This document shows positions 42,635 to 52,725 of a stretch of 64,000 bases of DNA, in pieces. Position 1 is the stretch's first letter. Each line of letters begins with the position of its first letter. This stretch comes from Candidatus Baltobacteraceae bacterium. GTDB taxonomy: Bacteria > Vulcanimicrobiota > Vulcanimicrobiia > Vulcanimicrobiales > Vulcanimicrobiaceae. The translations under genes and the position numbers were made by a program. Location of the stretch: assembly GCA_035502855.1 (NCBI GenBank), contig DATJTX010000021.1:186001-250000 (forward strand), in the 5' to 3' direction. Under the pieces are notes generated by a model that was not told where the DNA came from, did no database searches, and worked only from the letters and a program-made list of their open reading frames with translations.

Positions 42635-43215
42635 TGCAAAAGCGTTCGCAGGTCGGCCGCGAAGTCACGGAGCGAGTCGTCGTCGCTGTGCACCACACGC
42701 TCGTCCCCCGAGCGGTCGATCAAGAACGTAAACGCGCTATGCTCCTCGTCGTAGTCATCGCTGCCGCGCTTGCCCGGGATTTTCTTCGACCACACGTGAT
42801 AAAGATGCTCGACTCTGTCGATCTGGGCCTGCGAGCCGGTCAAGCCGACGATTTTGGCGCCGCTGAACTGCCGAATCCATTTGCGCATGACCGCAGGCCG
42901 GTCGCGAAGCGGGTCGACGGTGACGAACGCGATCTCGGCGGTCTTGGCGGTCGCGTGGTCGCGCTGCAGGGCATGGGAGAGCCTGGCCAGCGTATCAGGG
43001 CAAGTGTCCGTGCAGTGCGTGAACCCGAAGAGGAGCGCCACGACCTCTCCGCGCTGTGCGGCAAGCGTCCATGACCTTCCGATATCGCTGGTGAGGGTGA
43101 AGTTGGGCGCGGGGCTTGGCGGAAGCGCAGTTCCGGTGAAGTGCGGCGAGACCGCGCACGCGACCGGCAACGCAGAGAGAAGTACTGCAAGGGGGAGACG
43201 AAACGTTCGCTTCAT
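42631..43215 (-). CDS. SCO1/SenC-family copper chaperone
   Basis: The 194-aa exported protein has the typical SCO core: FGFTHCTDTCPDTLARL with the CX3C copper site, VDPLRDRP, and the conserved His in DEEHSAFTFLIDRSG. A lipoprotein-like VACAVS lies at the end of the signal peptide, suggesting membrane anchoring. It starts one base into the transporter stop (TGATG) and is followed by the CX5C paralogue, giving a tandem SCO pair. Confidence 0.92.
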   Translation of the reverse strand: MKRTFRLPLAVLLSALPVACAVSPHFTGTALPPSPAPNFTLTSDIGRSWTLAAQRGEVVALLFGFTHCTDTCPDTLARLSHALQRDHATAKTAEIAFVTVDPLRDRPAVMRKWIRQFSGAKIVGLTGSQAQIDRVEHLYHVWSKKIPGKRGSDDYDEEHSAFTFLIDRSGDERVVHSDDDSLRDFAADLRTLLQ

Positions 43216-44495
43216 CACCCGCCGGGATGGAGAATCGTCTGGATCATCATCCAAACGCCGAGCACGACGATGACCGCGGACAGTGAAAACGTGATCGCGT
43301 TGCCGAGTACGGTGTTGCGCCGGTCGCCGATCACGCGCTTGTCGTTGACCAGTACCAGCAAGAAGCCGAGCACGATCGGGAGCACGAAGCCGTTGAACGC
43401 CTCGACATAGAGCGTGATCGCGATGAGCGGCAAATTCGGAATCAAGACGACGGCGGCCGCGACCGCGACACACGCGACGTAGAGCGCGGTGAAACGCTTG
43501 GCGCGCAGGCCGTCGTTGAGCGAGCAGCGCCAGCCAAAAGCTTCGCCGAACGCCCACGAGGTAGCCAGCGAAACGACGAACGCACCGAGCATCGATGCGC
43601 CGATCAATCCGACGCCGAAGGTTACGCCAGCAAACCGTCCGACCAGCGGCTGGAACGCGAGCGCCGCATGCGCTGCGTCGCTGACCTGGATGTGGTGGAC
43701 GAAGAGCGTCGCGGCGGTCGTGATGATGATCGCGCACATGATGCCTTGCGTGAGCACCGCGCCGAGCGCAGTATCGAACCGCGCGAAGTTCAGATCAGGC
43801 AGTTTCAAGCCCTTGTCGACCGTCGCGCTCTGTTGATAGAAGATCATCCACGGCATGATCACCGCACCGATATTCGAGGCGATCAGCATCAGGTAGCCGT
43901 AGTCGTGCAGCGGTTGCGAACCGAAGATGCCTTGCATCACGATCGCGTGGACCGGCGGATGCGCCGCGAACGCAGCCGGAATGAAGAGCAACTCGATCGA
44001 GCAGAGCGCGAACGCGAACACCTCGGCGCGTTTGTAGGACGCGGTGAAGATGACCACGACCAATGCGAGTGCCGCGAGGATCACGAGCGGTGCCGCCGGC
44101 AGTCCGAAGATCAGCGCCGCGCCCGCGATGCCGGCAAACTCGGTGACGAGCGCCGCGACGTTGGTGATCAGCATCGTACCGAGCGACACCCACGCCCACC
44201 CGAGGCCGTAGTGCTCGCGGATCAAGCGAGCGTGACCTTTGCCGGTCGTGATTCCCAGACGTACCGTCATCTCTTGCACGACGAAAAGCGGCACGATCAA
44301 GAGCAATTGCAAGAGGATGAGCTTGTAGCCGAACTGCGCCCCGGATGCGGCGGCGGTGGTGACACTGCCCGCCTCGGTGTCGGCGAACGCCACGATCAAT
44401 CCCGGCCCGGTCACCGCCAGAAAACGCAGGATCAGCCCCCAGACGGAGCGATGCGGCGAGGCGCCGGCAGCGGCCGGCGTTTCCAGGGTGGCCAT
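43215..44495 (-). CDS. Nramp-related divalent metal transporter (NRMT-like)
   Basis: The 426-aa protein has ~11 membrane helices and the Nramp fold. Helix 1 reads FADTEAGSVTTA instead of the canonical DPGN, and helix 6 reads MPWMIFYQQSATVDKG instead of the MPH motif. Both match Nramp-related magnesium/other-metal transporters (NRMT) better than Mn/Fe Nramp. However, a DtxR-type box sits 8 bp upstream of the start, which argues for Fe- or Mn-linked control. The substrate (Mg, Mn or Fe) is therefore unresolved. It is first in a seven-gene minus-strand operon. Confidence 0.88.
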   Translation of the reverse strand: MATLETPAAAGASPHRSVWGLILRFLAVTGPGLIVAFADTEAGSVTTAAASGAQFGYKLILLQLLLIVPLFVVQEMTVRLGITTGKGHARLIREHYGLGWAWVSLGTMLITNVAALVTEFAGIAGAALIFGLPAAPLVILAALALVVVIFTASYKRAEVFAFALCSIELLFIPAAFAAHPPVHAIVMQGIFGSQPLHDYGYLMLIASNIGAVIMPWMIFYQQSATVDKGLKLPDLNFARFDTALGAVLTQGIMCAIIITTAATLFVHHIQVSDAAHAALAFQPLVGRFAGVTFGVGLIGASMLGAFVVSLATSWAFGEAFGWRCSLNDGLRAKRFTALYVACVAVAAAVVLIPNLPLIAITLYVEAFNGFVLPIVLGFLLVLVNDKRVIGDRRNTVLGNAITFSLSAVIVVLGVWMMIQTILHPGG

Positions 44496-44502
44496 GGCCC
44501 TG

Positions 44503-44521
44503 TTAGGTTAGCCTAAATTAG
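44503..44521. promoter_or_regulatory. DtxR/IdeR-type metal box
   Basis: TTAGGTTAGCCTAAATTAG matches the 19-bp DtxR consensus (TTAGGTTAGSCTAACCTAA) at 17 of 19 positions. It lies 8 bp upstream of the Nramp-related ATG on the minus strand and 55 bp before the divergent MauE-like gene, so it could control either or both. The DtxR-family gene at 13939-14607 is the only such regulator in the window. Confidence 0.85.
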
Positions 44522-44575
44522 GTATCAGACCCTCCATGAAAGATCGCTGTCCTTGCGATTCGAAAGGGCCCCGGT

Positions 44576-45013
44576 ATGCCTCTCGCCGTCCTGCTCGTCC
44601 GCCTGCTGCTGGGATTGCTCCTCATCGGCGCCGGAGCGCTCAAGGTCGCGCACCCGGCCGACCTTGCCTCGGCGATCGCCGGTTTTCGCCTGCTGCCGCC
44701 CGAGGTCGTCGCGCCGATGGCCGTGATTCTGCCATATTTCGAAATGTTGCTCGGACTCTATCTGACCCTCGGCCTCTTCACCCGCCTCGCGGGCATCGTT
44801 GCCGCCGCGCAGTTCGTGCTCTACGCGGGCGCGATCGCCTCGGCAGTGCTACGCGGGATCCCGGCGAACTGCGGGTGCTTCGGACCCGGCGACGTCGCAG
44901 TCGCCGACTGGCCGCACGTCGCCTTTGACCTCGCCCTCGCCGCCGTGGCCGCGTTCATCGCTGTCGGCGCCCCGGGTACTCTTGCGCTCGATCGGAGATT
45001 GCGTTCTCGATGA
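44576..45013 (+). CDS. MauE/DoxX-family membrane protein
   Basis: The 145-aa protein has four membrane helices and the MauE-type pattern: LLIGAGALKVAHPADLASAI, LPYFEMLLGLYLTLGLF and the cysteine motif PANCGCFGP. MauE-like proteins supply or relay electrons across the membrane to thioredoxin-like partners. It is coupled by ATGA to a TlpA-like gene, supporting a membrane-to-periplasm thiol redox pair. It is divergent from the Nramp-SCO-sigma operon with a DtxR-type box between. Confidence 0.87.
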   Translation: MPLAVLLVRLLLGLLLIGAGALKVAHPADLASAIAGFRLLPPEVVAPMAVILPYFEMLLGLYLTLGLFTRLAGIVAAAQFVLYAGAIASAVLRGIPANCGCFGPGDVAVADWPHVAFDLALAAVAAFIAVGAPGTLALDRRLRSR

Positions 45014-45576
45014 ACCAACGCGTGCTCGCCGTACTCTCGGCGGTCGTCATCCTTGCCCTCATCGTCGCCGGCGTGCTCTACGCCCGCCACGCGTCACAAC
45101 TGCAAAACGCGTCGACCGCGCCGGTCAACGCGGCGGCGGAGATGGGACAAAAGGCGCCCGAATTCGCCATTCCCTCGACCGCCGGGTATTTCGATCTCGC
45201 CAAGGTCAAGAAACCGGTGTTCCTGGAGATCTTCGCGACCTGGTGTCCGCACTGTCAGCACGAGACCGTGGTGCTAAACCAGCTCTACGCGGCGTATGGC
45301 TCGCGCGTCGCGTTCATCGCGATCCCCGGCAGCGACACCGCGATGGACGGTTCGTCGCCCGAATCGCAATTCGACGTGCTCAATTTTCAGATTCGCTTCA
45401 AAGTCAAGTATCCGATCGGGGCGTACGATCCGAATTTAACCGTCGCCAAACTCTATCTCAAGGGCGGCTATCCGACGATCGCGATCATCGATCGCAACAA
45501 GACGATCACGTATCTGAACAGCGGCGAAGTCCCCTATCAGGAGTTGGCTAGCGCCCTCAACGCCGCGCTGAAGTAA
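45010..45576 (+). CDS. TlpA-like membrane-anchored thioredoxin
   Basis: The 188-aa protein has an N-terminal membrane anchor (~residues 7-24), a short linker and a thioredoxin domain with FATWCPHCQHETVV and the cis-proline region GGYPTIAIID. The WCPHC site is DsbA-like in its His. A MauE-like membrane protein directly precedes it and may reduce it. Substrates may include the SCO proteins encoded divergently; that is inferred. Confidence 0.9.
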   Translation: MNQRVLAVLSAVVILALIVAGVLYARHASQLQNASTAPVNAAAEMGQKAPEFAIPSTAGYFDLAKVKKPVFLEIFATWCPHCQHETVVLNQLYAAYGSRVAFIAIPGSDTAMDGSSPESQFDVLNFQIRFKVKYPIGAYDPNLTVAKLYLKGGYPTIAIIDRNKTITYLNSGEVPYQELASALNAALK

Positions 45577-45578
45577 GT

Positions 45579-46334
45579 CTAGTCTCCCGGGGGGAAGATG
45601 TAGTCCGGCGGCGGGACCGTCGGTTTTCCGATCTCGAGGACGATCTGTTGATGCGAACGCATCGGGATCGTGCGCAGGTCACCGTTGTAGAGCGCGCCGT
45701 TGACATACGCGATCACCGGACCCTTCAAACCCGCGACGTCGTCGCGCGTGAGCGGTTGGCCCCACTCGTCGAAAAGCATGCCCAGAACAAATCCGCTGCT
45801 GCCTTCCGGAGCGAAGACCGGCGATTCGATGTGGATGATGCCGTCCGGGAAGTGCGTGTGAATCCAATACAAGCAGCCCTGCGGAGGAACCGGCGCGGCG
45901 CCGAGCAGACGCGGCACTTGAACTTGCGTTCCGTGGTAAAAGAGCGCGAGATGCGTGTGGACATGGAGCGTATCGTACTCCATGCCTCCGCATGTAATGG
46001 TGTCGACCGGTTGACCCTGCCCGCCCGTCGGCGTATCGGGCAGCCCGTTTTTTTGCAGCTTGATCATCGGCTTGCCGATCACGTCTCCGTCGTGCAATTG
46101 GATCGGCTTTCCGACAAAGGCGCTCGAGGGTGCCGGGGTCGGGGTCTGCGTATCGTGCGCTCGCAGCCGCTGCTGCTGCATGTTCGAGAACCAGCTGGCG
46201 ATGCCGAAGATCGCAATGACCACGACGACCAGAACGGCCGCGCTGATGTACACGATCGTCATCGGGTCGCGCTTTGGCGGAGGGGCAGAACCGCCGCGCG
46301 CTTGGCGGCGGCGCTCGGAACGGGAGTTTGACAT
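45579..46334 (-). CDS. Single-pass membrane protein with His-rich extracytoplasmic domain
   Basis: The 251-aa protein has a basic cytoplasmic N-terminus, one membrane helix (~residues 26-48) and an extracytoplasmic domain with HVHTHLALFYHG and CLYWIHTHFPDGIIHIESP, plus FVLGMLFDEWGQPL. The conserved-looking His clusters and two Cys suggest metal binding. Family not recognised by name. It lies 10 bp downstream of hldD on the same strand and its stop is 3 bp from the convergent TlpA gene. Confidence 0.7.
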   Translation of the reverse strand: MSNSRSERRRQARGGSAPPPKRDPMTIVYISAAVLVVVVIAIFGIASWFSNMQQQRLRAHDTQTPTPAPSSAFVGKPIQLHDGDVIGKPMIKLQKNGLPDTPTGGQGQPVDTITCGGMEYDTLHVHTHLALFYHGTQVQVPRLLGAAPVPPQGCLYWIHTHFPDGIIHIESPVFAPEGSSGFVLGMLFDEWGQPLTRDDVAGLKGPVIAYVNGALYNGDLRTIPMRSHQQIVLEIGKPTVPPPDYIFPPGD

Positions 46335-46343
46335 CGGTCCTCG

Positions 46344-47363
46344 TTATCGGATGGAGAGGGCTTCTTGCTGCGCCGGGTCGAGCACACGCGCCGGCACGAG
46401 ATAGTTGGTGACGTAATCCTGGACCGCCTCGGCGAGCGGTGTGAGCGGCGCGGCATAACCGCTCGAGCGCAAGCGTTCGATGATCGCCTGCGTCGAATAT
46501 TGGTACTTCGCGCGCAACTGCTCGGGCATCTCGATGAACGTAATCCGTTCGGGGACGCCAAGCGCGGCGAAGATCGGACGAACGAGCTCGAGCCACGTCT
46601 GTGCGCGGCCGGAACCGATGTTGACCAAACCGGTGAGCGAGCTGGCTGCAACGTGGATCGTCATCTCGACCGCGTCTTTGACGTAGATGAAATCACGCCG
46701 CTGCTCGCCGTCGGCAAACTCGGGACGGTAACTCTTGAACAGCTTGACGCTGCCGCTCGCGCGGATTTGCTCGTAGGCTTTGTGAACGATGCTGCGCATC
46801 TCGCCTTTGTGGTCTTCATTCGGGCCGAACACGTTGAAATACTTGAGACCGACGATCTTCGCGCTCATACCGCTGTGCTGCGCGTAGAGATCGAAGAGTT
46901 GCTTCGAGTAGGCGTACATGTTCAACGGGCGCAGCGTGCGCAGATCGGCCTCGTCGGAGAGTCCGTCTTCGAGCCCGCCGTAGGTGGCGGCGGAGGAGGC
47001 GTAGACGAAGCGCGCTTCCGAGTCGAGGGCCCATTGCGCCAACGCCTTCGTGTATTCGTAATTGTTGCGTACGAGGTAATCGGCGTCGGTCTCCGTGGTC
47101 GAGGAGCAGGCGCCGAGATGGAAGACCGTCCCGACTTGACCGTAATAATCGGGTTGCTCTGCAATGCACTCGGCGAAGTCTTCCGCGTCGACGTAGTCGA
47201 GGAAGCGCAGCGGCACCAAGTGGCGCCACTTCTCGGAATCGTCCAAGCGGTCGACGGCGATGATGTTCTCGATTCCGCGGCGGTTGAGCGCCCAAACGAG
47301 CGCACTGCCGATAAGTCCGGCTGCGCCGGTGACGACGATCGGGCGTTGGAAGGAATCGTTCAT
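46344..47363 (-). CDS. hldD: ADP-L-glycero-D-manno-heptose 6-epimerase
   Basis: HldD makes the heptose precursor for the lipopolysaccharide inner core. The 339-aa SDR has VTGAAGLIGSALV, the family segment GACSSTTETDADYLVRNNY, catalytic YAYSKQ, LKYFNVFGPNE and RDFIYVKDAV. It is evidence that the organism has a lipopolysaccharide-bearing outer membrane. No other LPS-core genes are next to it. Confidence 0.94.
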   Translation of the reverse strand: MNDSFQRPIVVTGAAGLIGSALVWALNRRGIENIIAVDRLDDSEKWRHLVPLRFLDYVDAEDFAECIAEQPDYYGQVGTVFHLGACSSTTETDADYLVRNNYEYTKALAQWALDSEARFVYASSAATYGGLEDGLSDEADLRTLRPLNMYAYSKQLFDLYAQHSGMSAKIVGLKYFNVFGPNEDHKGEMRSIVHKAYEQIRASGSVKLFKSYRPEFADGEQRRDFIYVKDAVEMTIHVAASSLTGLVNIGSGRAQTWLELVRPIFAALGVPERITFIEMPEQLRAKYQYSTQAIIERLRSSGYAAPLTPLAEAVQDYVTNYLVPARVLDPAQQEALSIR

Positions 47364-47424
47364 CTGGCGAAGCGGGCTATTCCGCGCGCCAAAAGCGCGA
47401 GTCCTCCCAGGAATCCTTCAGCCG

Positions 47425-47808
47425 CTAGCGCGCGCAGGTCGCGCAGGTGCCGAAAAGCGTCACCGCATGACTGCTCACGCGGAACTTCGGCGGTACGAGG
47501 GTTCGTAGATTTTCGACGCACCCGGACAGATCGAAGACGCGGTCGCACTTCTCGCACTGAAAGTGATGGTGGTGGCCTTTGTCAGAGCGTTCGTAGCGAA
47601 CCGGCTCACCGGGGATCTCGACGGCTTCGATCCAGCCCTCGCTCAAGAGCGCACTGACGGCTCGATAGACGGTTGCTACCCCCAGGCCGTCGATGTGTTT
47701 TGAGGCGGCCTCGAACAGCTCGGCTACGCTCAGCGGATGGTCGGCGTGTTCGAGGACGGCGTGGACGGCGTCACGCTGTTTCGTTTTTCGGCTGTTCTGA
47801 ATCACCAC
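47425..47808 (-). CDS. zur: Fur-family regulator, probably Zur
   Basis: The 127-aa protein has the Fur winged helix (DAVHAVLEHADHPLSVAELF, VATVYRAVSALLSEGWI) and the metal/dimer domain with HHHHFQCEKCDRVFDL and FGTCATCAR, providing two CxxC structural zinc sites. The genomic context (znuACBB, COG0523, TonB receptor) points to zinc uptake control, but Fur or PerR specificity cannot be excluded from sequence alone. Start is GTG. It is divergent from the receptor, with a palindromic box between. Confidence 0.85.
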   Translation of the reverse strand: MVIQNSRKTKQRDAVHAVLEHADHPLSVAELFEAASKHIDGLGVATVYRAVSALLSEGWIEAVEIPGEPVRYERSDKGHHHHFQCEKCDRVFDLSGCVENLRTLVPPKFRVSSHAVTLFGTCATCAR

Positions 47809-47885
47809 AATCCCTCGCCCTACGGCATTTCACCCGAGCCCACCGGTCCCGCCTTCCGGCCGAGTCCGGGTTGACTTCATGATAA

Positions 47886-47901
47886 TGATAACATATTATC
47901 A
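47886..47901. promoter_or_regulatory. Zur-type palindrome upstream of the TonB receptor
   Basis: TGATAACATATTATCA lies 38 bp before the receptor ATG. It sits within a larger repeat ATGATAAT-N8-ATTATCAT (47879-47902). It matches the box upstream of znuA at 14 of 16 positions. It could also control the divergent zur gene. Confidence 0.82.
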
Positions 47902-47939
47902 TGTAGAAATCGCAAGTTCCCGAAGCGAGAGGATACCTC

Positions 47940-50363
47940 ATGAAGCCGTTCCTGCGGCGTTGTTCCGGCACAGCGCTTATCGCTGCAGCCTTGCTCCTGT
48001 TCTGGGCTGTACCGTCGTTGGCGGGCGACCCGAGCGCGTTTATCACGGGATCGGTGATGCAGGACGGCAAGCCGGTTGCGGGCGCGGCGGTCACGGCCGC
48101 CGGAAATAACCTGACCACGCATACGACGACCGATGCGCGCGGTCACTTCCGCTTTCCGCCGCTCACGCTCGGGTCGTATCTGCTCACCGCCTCGTACGGT
48201 AACGCGACCGGAGCGGCGCGCGTCGATCTGACGATCGGCGGAGCCGCGATAACGATCCCGCTGGGAGCGCTCAAGCAAATCGCCGAGGTCGCCGTTCGTT
48301 CTGCAAGCACCGTCCACGGTAGCGGCGGCGACGTCGTGCTCAACAGCACCGCGCTCACCGAGATGCCCTACAACAACACCTTTTCGGAGATGATGATCCA
48401 AATGCCGGGTGCCGCGCGCGGCGCGAACGGCGTCGTGCACATGAACGGCGATCACGGCGTGATCGACTATCAGCTCGACGGCGTCATGCTGCCCGAGGAA
48501 CTCAATCGCGACATCGGCGGCGAGATCAACCTGAACGACGTCTCGTACATCGATCTCATCGAGGGCGCGTATCCGGCGCAGTACGGACTGAAATTCGGCT
48601 CGGTGTTCAATATCTCGACGCGCGCGGGGACGGGGCCGGCGGGCTTCGACGGTAACGCTTCCTACGGCTCCTTCGGCACGGTCAACTCGACGATCGGCTT
48701 CCACTCGCCGCTCGCCGGCGGCGGCGGCTACGACATCGCGTTCAGCGGCATGCAGACGGACCGCGGCTTGGATCCACCCGATTTCAACTCGCCGCATAAC
48801 CAGGCCAGTTCGGTGAATCAGTTCGCGCGTTTCACGCTCCCCAGCGGCGGAAACAACTACACGAACGTGACGTTCGTCCACAGCACGGCCACGTTCCAAA
48901 TCCCGAATGACGTGGACTTCGGCGAGCCGGCGAATACCGACGACAACGAAAACCAAGAAGACGTGTTCCTTTCGGTGCAGTACCACCATTCGATCGGCGA
49001 CGTCGGCGCGTGGAACTTCGGGCCGGCGTTCAAATCGTCGAACATCGAGGATTTCGGCGACGCGCCGGGCGACTTTGCCTACGGCGAAACGATCAATCTT
49101 ACGCCGCCGCCCTACGGCAACGGCGGCACCTCGGCGGATTGCGCCATGGATCCAAATCCGAACTATCTGCCCACGACATGCGCCGTCTCGCTGAACGACA
49201 ATCGCACCGCGTTCGACTACATCATGCAGAGCGATTTCACGCGCAGCTACGGAAACCACACATTCCAAGCCGGTGCGACCTACGATGGTACGCTCGTCGA
49301 CAAGTATTACGCGGTCACACTGCAGCCGGACAACTTCCTTGCGCCGCTGCTTACGCCGGCCACGCCGGACGCACCGACTACCGTCGTCGACAGCGCGCCG
49401 AATATCGGCAACACGTATTCGACGTACGCGCAGGATACGTGGCGCATCTCGCCCATATGGGAAGCGGACTACGGCGTGCGCTACGATTTCTTCACCATCA
49501 AATCGACGTCGTTTTTCGACGGTTTCGGTTCGACCAGCCCGCGCCTGAAGCTGACGCGCTACTGGTCGAATCGCGCCAATGTCTACGCCTACATCGGCCG
49601 GTTCTTCGAACCGCCCTCGTTCGAGAACGTCAGCCCGCAGGCGGCGTACCTGCTGAACATCCCGCTGCAGTGTAAGGTGCCCACAGGTGCGCCTCTCTCC
49701 GACTGTCTGACACAGCCGGCGGCGCAGTACGATCTCAAGCCCGAACGCGACACGGACCTCGAAATCGGCGGTCATCTGCCGCTCGGCAGCGGCGACCTCG
49801 GTTGGCGCGTCTGGCAGAAGAACGCGAACGACCTGATCGACGATACGCAGGTCGGCGTGACGGCGCTGCACCAGGACATCAACTACGTGCTCGGGCGTAT
49901 ATCGCAAGAGGCGCTCAACTACACGCAGCCGCTCCCGCGCGGCGGACGGGCTTACGTAGCCTTCGCCCACCTGCTCTCGCTGAACAGCGGATGCGAGACG
50001 CAGCTTCTCGCGCCGTGCTACGGTCAGCCGACCGGCTTCACACCGGCCGACCACGAGCAGATCTGGACCATCAACGGCGGCTTCTTGCTGCGCGACATGC
50101 GCGGCGGATGGTTCTCGATGGACGAGGAGTACGGCAGCGGATTATCGTCGGCAGTGTGTCCGACGCAGATCCTGTTCTGCTCGGAGACGCCACACATCAT
50201 TTTCGGTGCTGAGAAGGGCGTCGCGATCGGTCCGAAGACGGCCCTGACGTTCGACATTCAGAATCTTCTGAACGATCACTACTACGTAACGCTGCTGAAC
50301 GCGCAGGGAAACCACTATGCCGCTCCGCGCACGTTCAGCGTGGGCGTGCGGTTCTCGCCGTGA
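47940..50363 (+). CDS. TonB-dependent receptor, zinc-cluster type
   Basis: The 807-aa outer-membrane receptor has a signal peptide (~1-28), an N-terminal CarboxypepD_reg-like beta domain ([19 protein letters not shown]), a plug (~120-230, with [17 protein letters not shown]) and a C-terminal barrel ending [10 protein letters not shown], which fits the terminal aromatic strand rule loosely. A GAGAGGA site precedes the ATG. Zinc (or zincophore) uptake is inferred from the Zur box upstream and coupling to the COG0523 gene by GTGA. Confidence 0.88.
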   Translation: MKPFLRRCSGTALIAAALLLFWAVPSLAGDPSAFITGSVMQDGKPVAGAAVTAAGNNLTTHTTTDARGHFRFPPLTLGSYLLTASYGNATGAARVDLTIGGAAITIPLGALKQIAEVAVRSASTVHGSGGDVVLNSTALTEMPYNNTFSEMMIQMPGAARGANGVVHMNGDHGVIDYQLDGVMLPEELNRDIGGEINLNDVSYIDLIEGAYPAQYGLKFGSVFNISTRAGTGPAGFDGNASYGSFGTVNSTIGFHSPLAGGGGYDIAFSGMQTDRGLDPPDFNSPHNQASSVNQFARFTLPSGGNNYTNVTFVHSTATFQIPNDVDFGEPANTDDNENQEDVFLSVQYHHSIGDVGAWNFGPAFKSSNIEDFGDAPGDFAYGETINLTPPPYGNGGTSADCAMDPNPNYLPTTCAVSLNDNRTAFDYIMQSDFTRSYGNHTFQAGATYDGTLVDKYYAVTLQPDNFLAPLLTPATPDAPTTVVDSAPNIGNTYSTYAQDTWRISPIWEADYGVRYDFFTIKSTSFFDGFGSTSPRLKLTRYWSNRANVYAYIGRFFEPPSFENVSPQAAYLLNIPLQCKVPTGAPLSDCLTQPAAQYDLKPERDTDLEIGGHLPLGSGDLGWRVWQKNANDLIDDTQVGVTALHQDINYVLGRISQEALNYTQPLPRGGRAYVAFAHLLSLNSGCETQLLAPCYGQPTGFTPADHEQIWTINGGFLLRDMRGGWFSMDEEYGSGLSSAVCPTQILFCSETPHIIFGAEKGVAIGPKTALTFDIQNLLNDHYYVTLLNAQGNHYAAPRTFSVGVRFSP

Positions 50364-51712
50364 ACGCCGAGACTGATACGCGCGTACCGGTCACGGTTCT
50401 AACCGGATTCCTTGGATCGGGCAAGACCACGCTGCTCAATCGCATCTTGAGCGAGCAGCACGGCAAACGCATCGCGGTGATCGAGAACGAATTCGGCGAG
50501 ATCGGCATCGATCACGAACTGGTAGTCGGCGCGGACGAGGAAGTCTTCGAGATGAACAACGGATGCATCTGCTGCACGGTGCGCGGCGATCTCATCCGGA
50601 TTCTGCCCAGCTTGATGAAGCGCCGCGAGAAGTTCGACTACATCCTGATCGAGACGACCGGCATGGCCGATCCCGGACCGGTCGCTCAGACATTCTTCGT
50701 CGACGACGAGATTTCGTCGCAGCTCCGTCTCGACGGCATCGTGACATTGGTCGATGCGAAACATGTCTCCGAGCGTCTCGTCGACAGCAGCGAGGCCAAA
50801 GCGCAGATCGCCTTTGCCGACGTCGTGATCCTGAATAAGACCGATTTGGTCGTCGAAGCGGACTTGGCGCGGCTCGAAGCGCGAATTCGTTCGATGAACG
50901 GCGCGGCTCGAGTGCTGCGCGCGCAAGGCGCCTCGGTCGAGATGAACGAGATTCTCGACCAAGGGGCCTTCACGCTCGCGCGAGCGAAAGAAGTCGACCG
51001 CAATTTTCTCGAACCGGAATATCCGTTCGAGTGGGCGGCGATCTATGCGCTCGATGCGGGTAAACATAGGCTGATGCTCGCGCCGGGCCCGGATGCAACG
51101 ATGAACCTCGCGGTTCGGCGGCTGGACGGTGCGGATGCTTGCGCACTCGAGGCGACGCTGCGTGAGGTCACGCTGGCGTTCTCTTCCGAACGGCGTACGG
51201 TGCTCCCTGACGGCGAAATTCCCGCCGACGGCTCGTGCGCCCAATTGCAGCTGCGGGGCTCGCCGATGACGTTTTCCGTCACGATCGCACAACGCGGCCT
51301 TTATGCGCTTTACACCGAGCACCGGCCCGAGGAATATGCGATGACGCTCGCGCCGGCGGATGGAGAAGCGAAGGTTCCATCCTTCAGCCGCTACTTCAAG
51401 CCCGATCACGAACACGATCGCAGCATCTCCTCGGTTGGCATCGAGCATGCGCAGCCGGTCGATGCGGACCGCTTCAACGCGTGGCTGCGCGAGTTGGTCG
51501 CCAAACGCGGGCAAGATATTTTTCGTATGAAGGGCGTGCTCAACGTGCAGGGTCACGACCGCCGCTGGGTCTTCCACGGCGTGCATATGCTGGTGACGGG
51601 AGGTCCCGATCGCGATTGGGGCGACCATGAGCGCGCGAACTCGCTGATCTTTATCGGACGAAACCTCGACCGGTACGAACTCCTCTCGGGGTTCGAGCAA
51701 TGCCTGGCGTGA
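50360..51712 (+). CDS. COG0523 (CobW/ZNG1-like) GTPase metallochaperone
   Basis: The 450-aa protein has the G3E GTPase motifs [13 protein letters not shown], the metal-binding [18 protein letters not shown] and LNKTDL. The C-terminal CobW-C domain contains [22 protein letters not shown] and [13 protein letters not shown]. It is longer than typical (~320-400 aa) through an inserted region at ~residues 230-330. Zur-regulated members deliver zinc to client enzymes during zinc shortage. Its GTG overlaps the receptor TGA. Confidence 0.93.
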   Translation: MNAETDTRVPVTVLTGFLGSGKTTLLNRILSEQHGKRIAVIENEFGEIGIDHELVVGADEEVFEMNNGCICCTVRGDLIRILPSLMKRREKFDYILIETTGMADPGPVAQTFFVDDEISSQLRLDGIVTLVDAKHVSERLVDSSEAKAQIAFADVVILNKTDLVVEADLARLEARIRSMNGAARVLRAQGASVEMNEILDQGAFTLARAKEVDRNFLEPEYPFEWAAIYALDAGKHRLMLAPGPDATMNLAVRRLDGADACALEATLREVTLAFSSERRTVLPDGEIPADGSCAQLQLRGSPMTFSVTIAQRGLYALYTEHRPEEYAMTLAPADGEAKVPSFSRYFKPDHEHDRSISSVGIEHAQPVDADRFNAWLRELVAKRGQDIFRMKGVLNVQGHDRRWVFHGVHMLVTGGPDRDWGDHERANSLIFIGRNLDRYELLSGFEQCLA

Positions 51713-52719
51713 GCGCGGCGCTCGACGTCGAGATCTTCTGGAGCGCCGGCATCGAAAGTCACATCGCGGATCTGCGCTGGACGAGCGATCGTACGACGCT
51801 GGTCGCCGCGGGTGTCGACGGCGATATTGCCTGTATTGACGTAAAGAACGGTACGATCGCGCGGCGTTGGAAGGCGCACGATTTCAGCCTCTCGTCCATT
51901 TCGGTGGTTCCCGGCGGCGATCGCGTGGCGAGCTGCGGGCAAGACCGCGCACTTCGCATCTGGAGTCTGGTCGATGGTGCGCTGACGGCGGAGTGCGAGC
52001 TTGCCGATTCGTGGGGCGTACGCGCCGAGTTCAACCCCTCGGGTGATGTCATCGCGGTCGCTGCCGGCAAGCATTTGGCATTCGTTTCGCCGACCGGCTC
52101 GCTCGTGCGGCAGTATCCCCCGCTCGCGAGCACGATCAGCGACATCGCGTGGCATGGTGCGAGGCTTGCGAGCTGCGGCTACGGCGGCGTGCACGTATGG
52201 AAAACGGATCTCGATGCGCGTGCCGGCCTCTTCGAGTGGCGGGGCTCGTCACTTGTGGTTGCGTGGAGTCCCGACGGGCGCTTTCTCGCGACGGGTGATC
52301 AAGACCGTACGGTTCATTTTTGGATCGTGGCGCGCGGCAAAGATCTCGAGATGTCCGGTTATCCCGTCAAGGTGAAGGAGTTGGCGTGGAGCGCTGATTC
52401 TCGTTATCTCGCGACCGGCGGCGGCGCCGACGTAACCGTCTGGAATTGCAGCGGAAAAGGGCCGCGCGGCACCGAGCCGCTCGTCCTGGAAGGGCACGAG
52501 GATCGACTGAACGCTCTCGCCTTCTCGCGCAGCGGCATGCTCGCAAGCGGTTGCGACGGCGGCGAGATTCGCCTGTGGAAACCCCTGCGCGGCAGCGACT
52601 CCCTCGTGACCTTCGGGACGCCGGCCGCCGTTACCAAGCTCGCGTGGTCGCCCGACGACGCGCTGCTCGCGATCGGCGATGCAACCGGCGAGGTCCACTG
52701 CGCCGCGGTGCGCATGTAA
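51700..52719 (+). CDS. WD40-repeat protein of the zinc cluster
   Basis: The 339-aa protein consists of WD40-type repeats forming one seven-bladed propeller, visible as [38 protein letters not shown] and GEIRLWKPL. It has no signal peptide, so it is cytosolic. It overlaps the COG0523 gene by 13 bp. WD40 proteins next to COG0523 GTPases are seen in several other bacteria, so it may act as a partner or scaffold for zinc delivery; the mechanism is unknown. Confidence 0.9.
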   Translation: MPGVSAALDVEIFWSAGIESHIADLRWTSDRTTLVAAGVDGDIACIDVKNGTIARRWKAHDFSLSSISVVPGGDRVASCGQDRALRIWSLVDGALTAECELADSWGVRAEFNPSGDVIAVAAGKHLAFVSPTGSLVRQYPPLASTISDIAWHGARLASCGYGGVHVWKTDLDARAGLFEWRGSSLVVAWSPDGRFLATGDQDRTVHFWIVARGKDLEMSGYPVKVKELAWSADSRYLATGGGADVTVWNCSGKGPRGTEPLVLEGHEDRLNALAFSRSGMLASGCDGGEIRLWKPLRGSDSLVTFGTPAAVTKLAWSPDDALLAIGDATGEVHCAAVRM

Positions 52720-52725
52720 GAGCAA

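Noticed and set aside
47877-50054. 725-codon minus-strand open frame
   Set aside because: Antisense to the zinc-cluster TonB receptor; composition is Arg/Val low-complexity.
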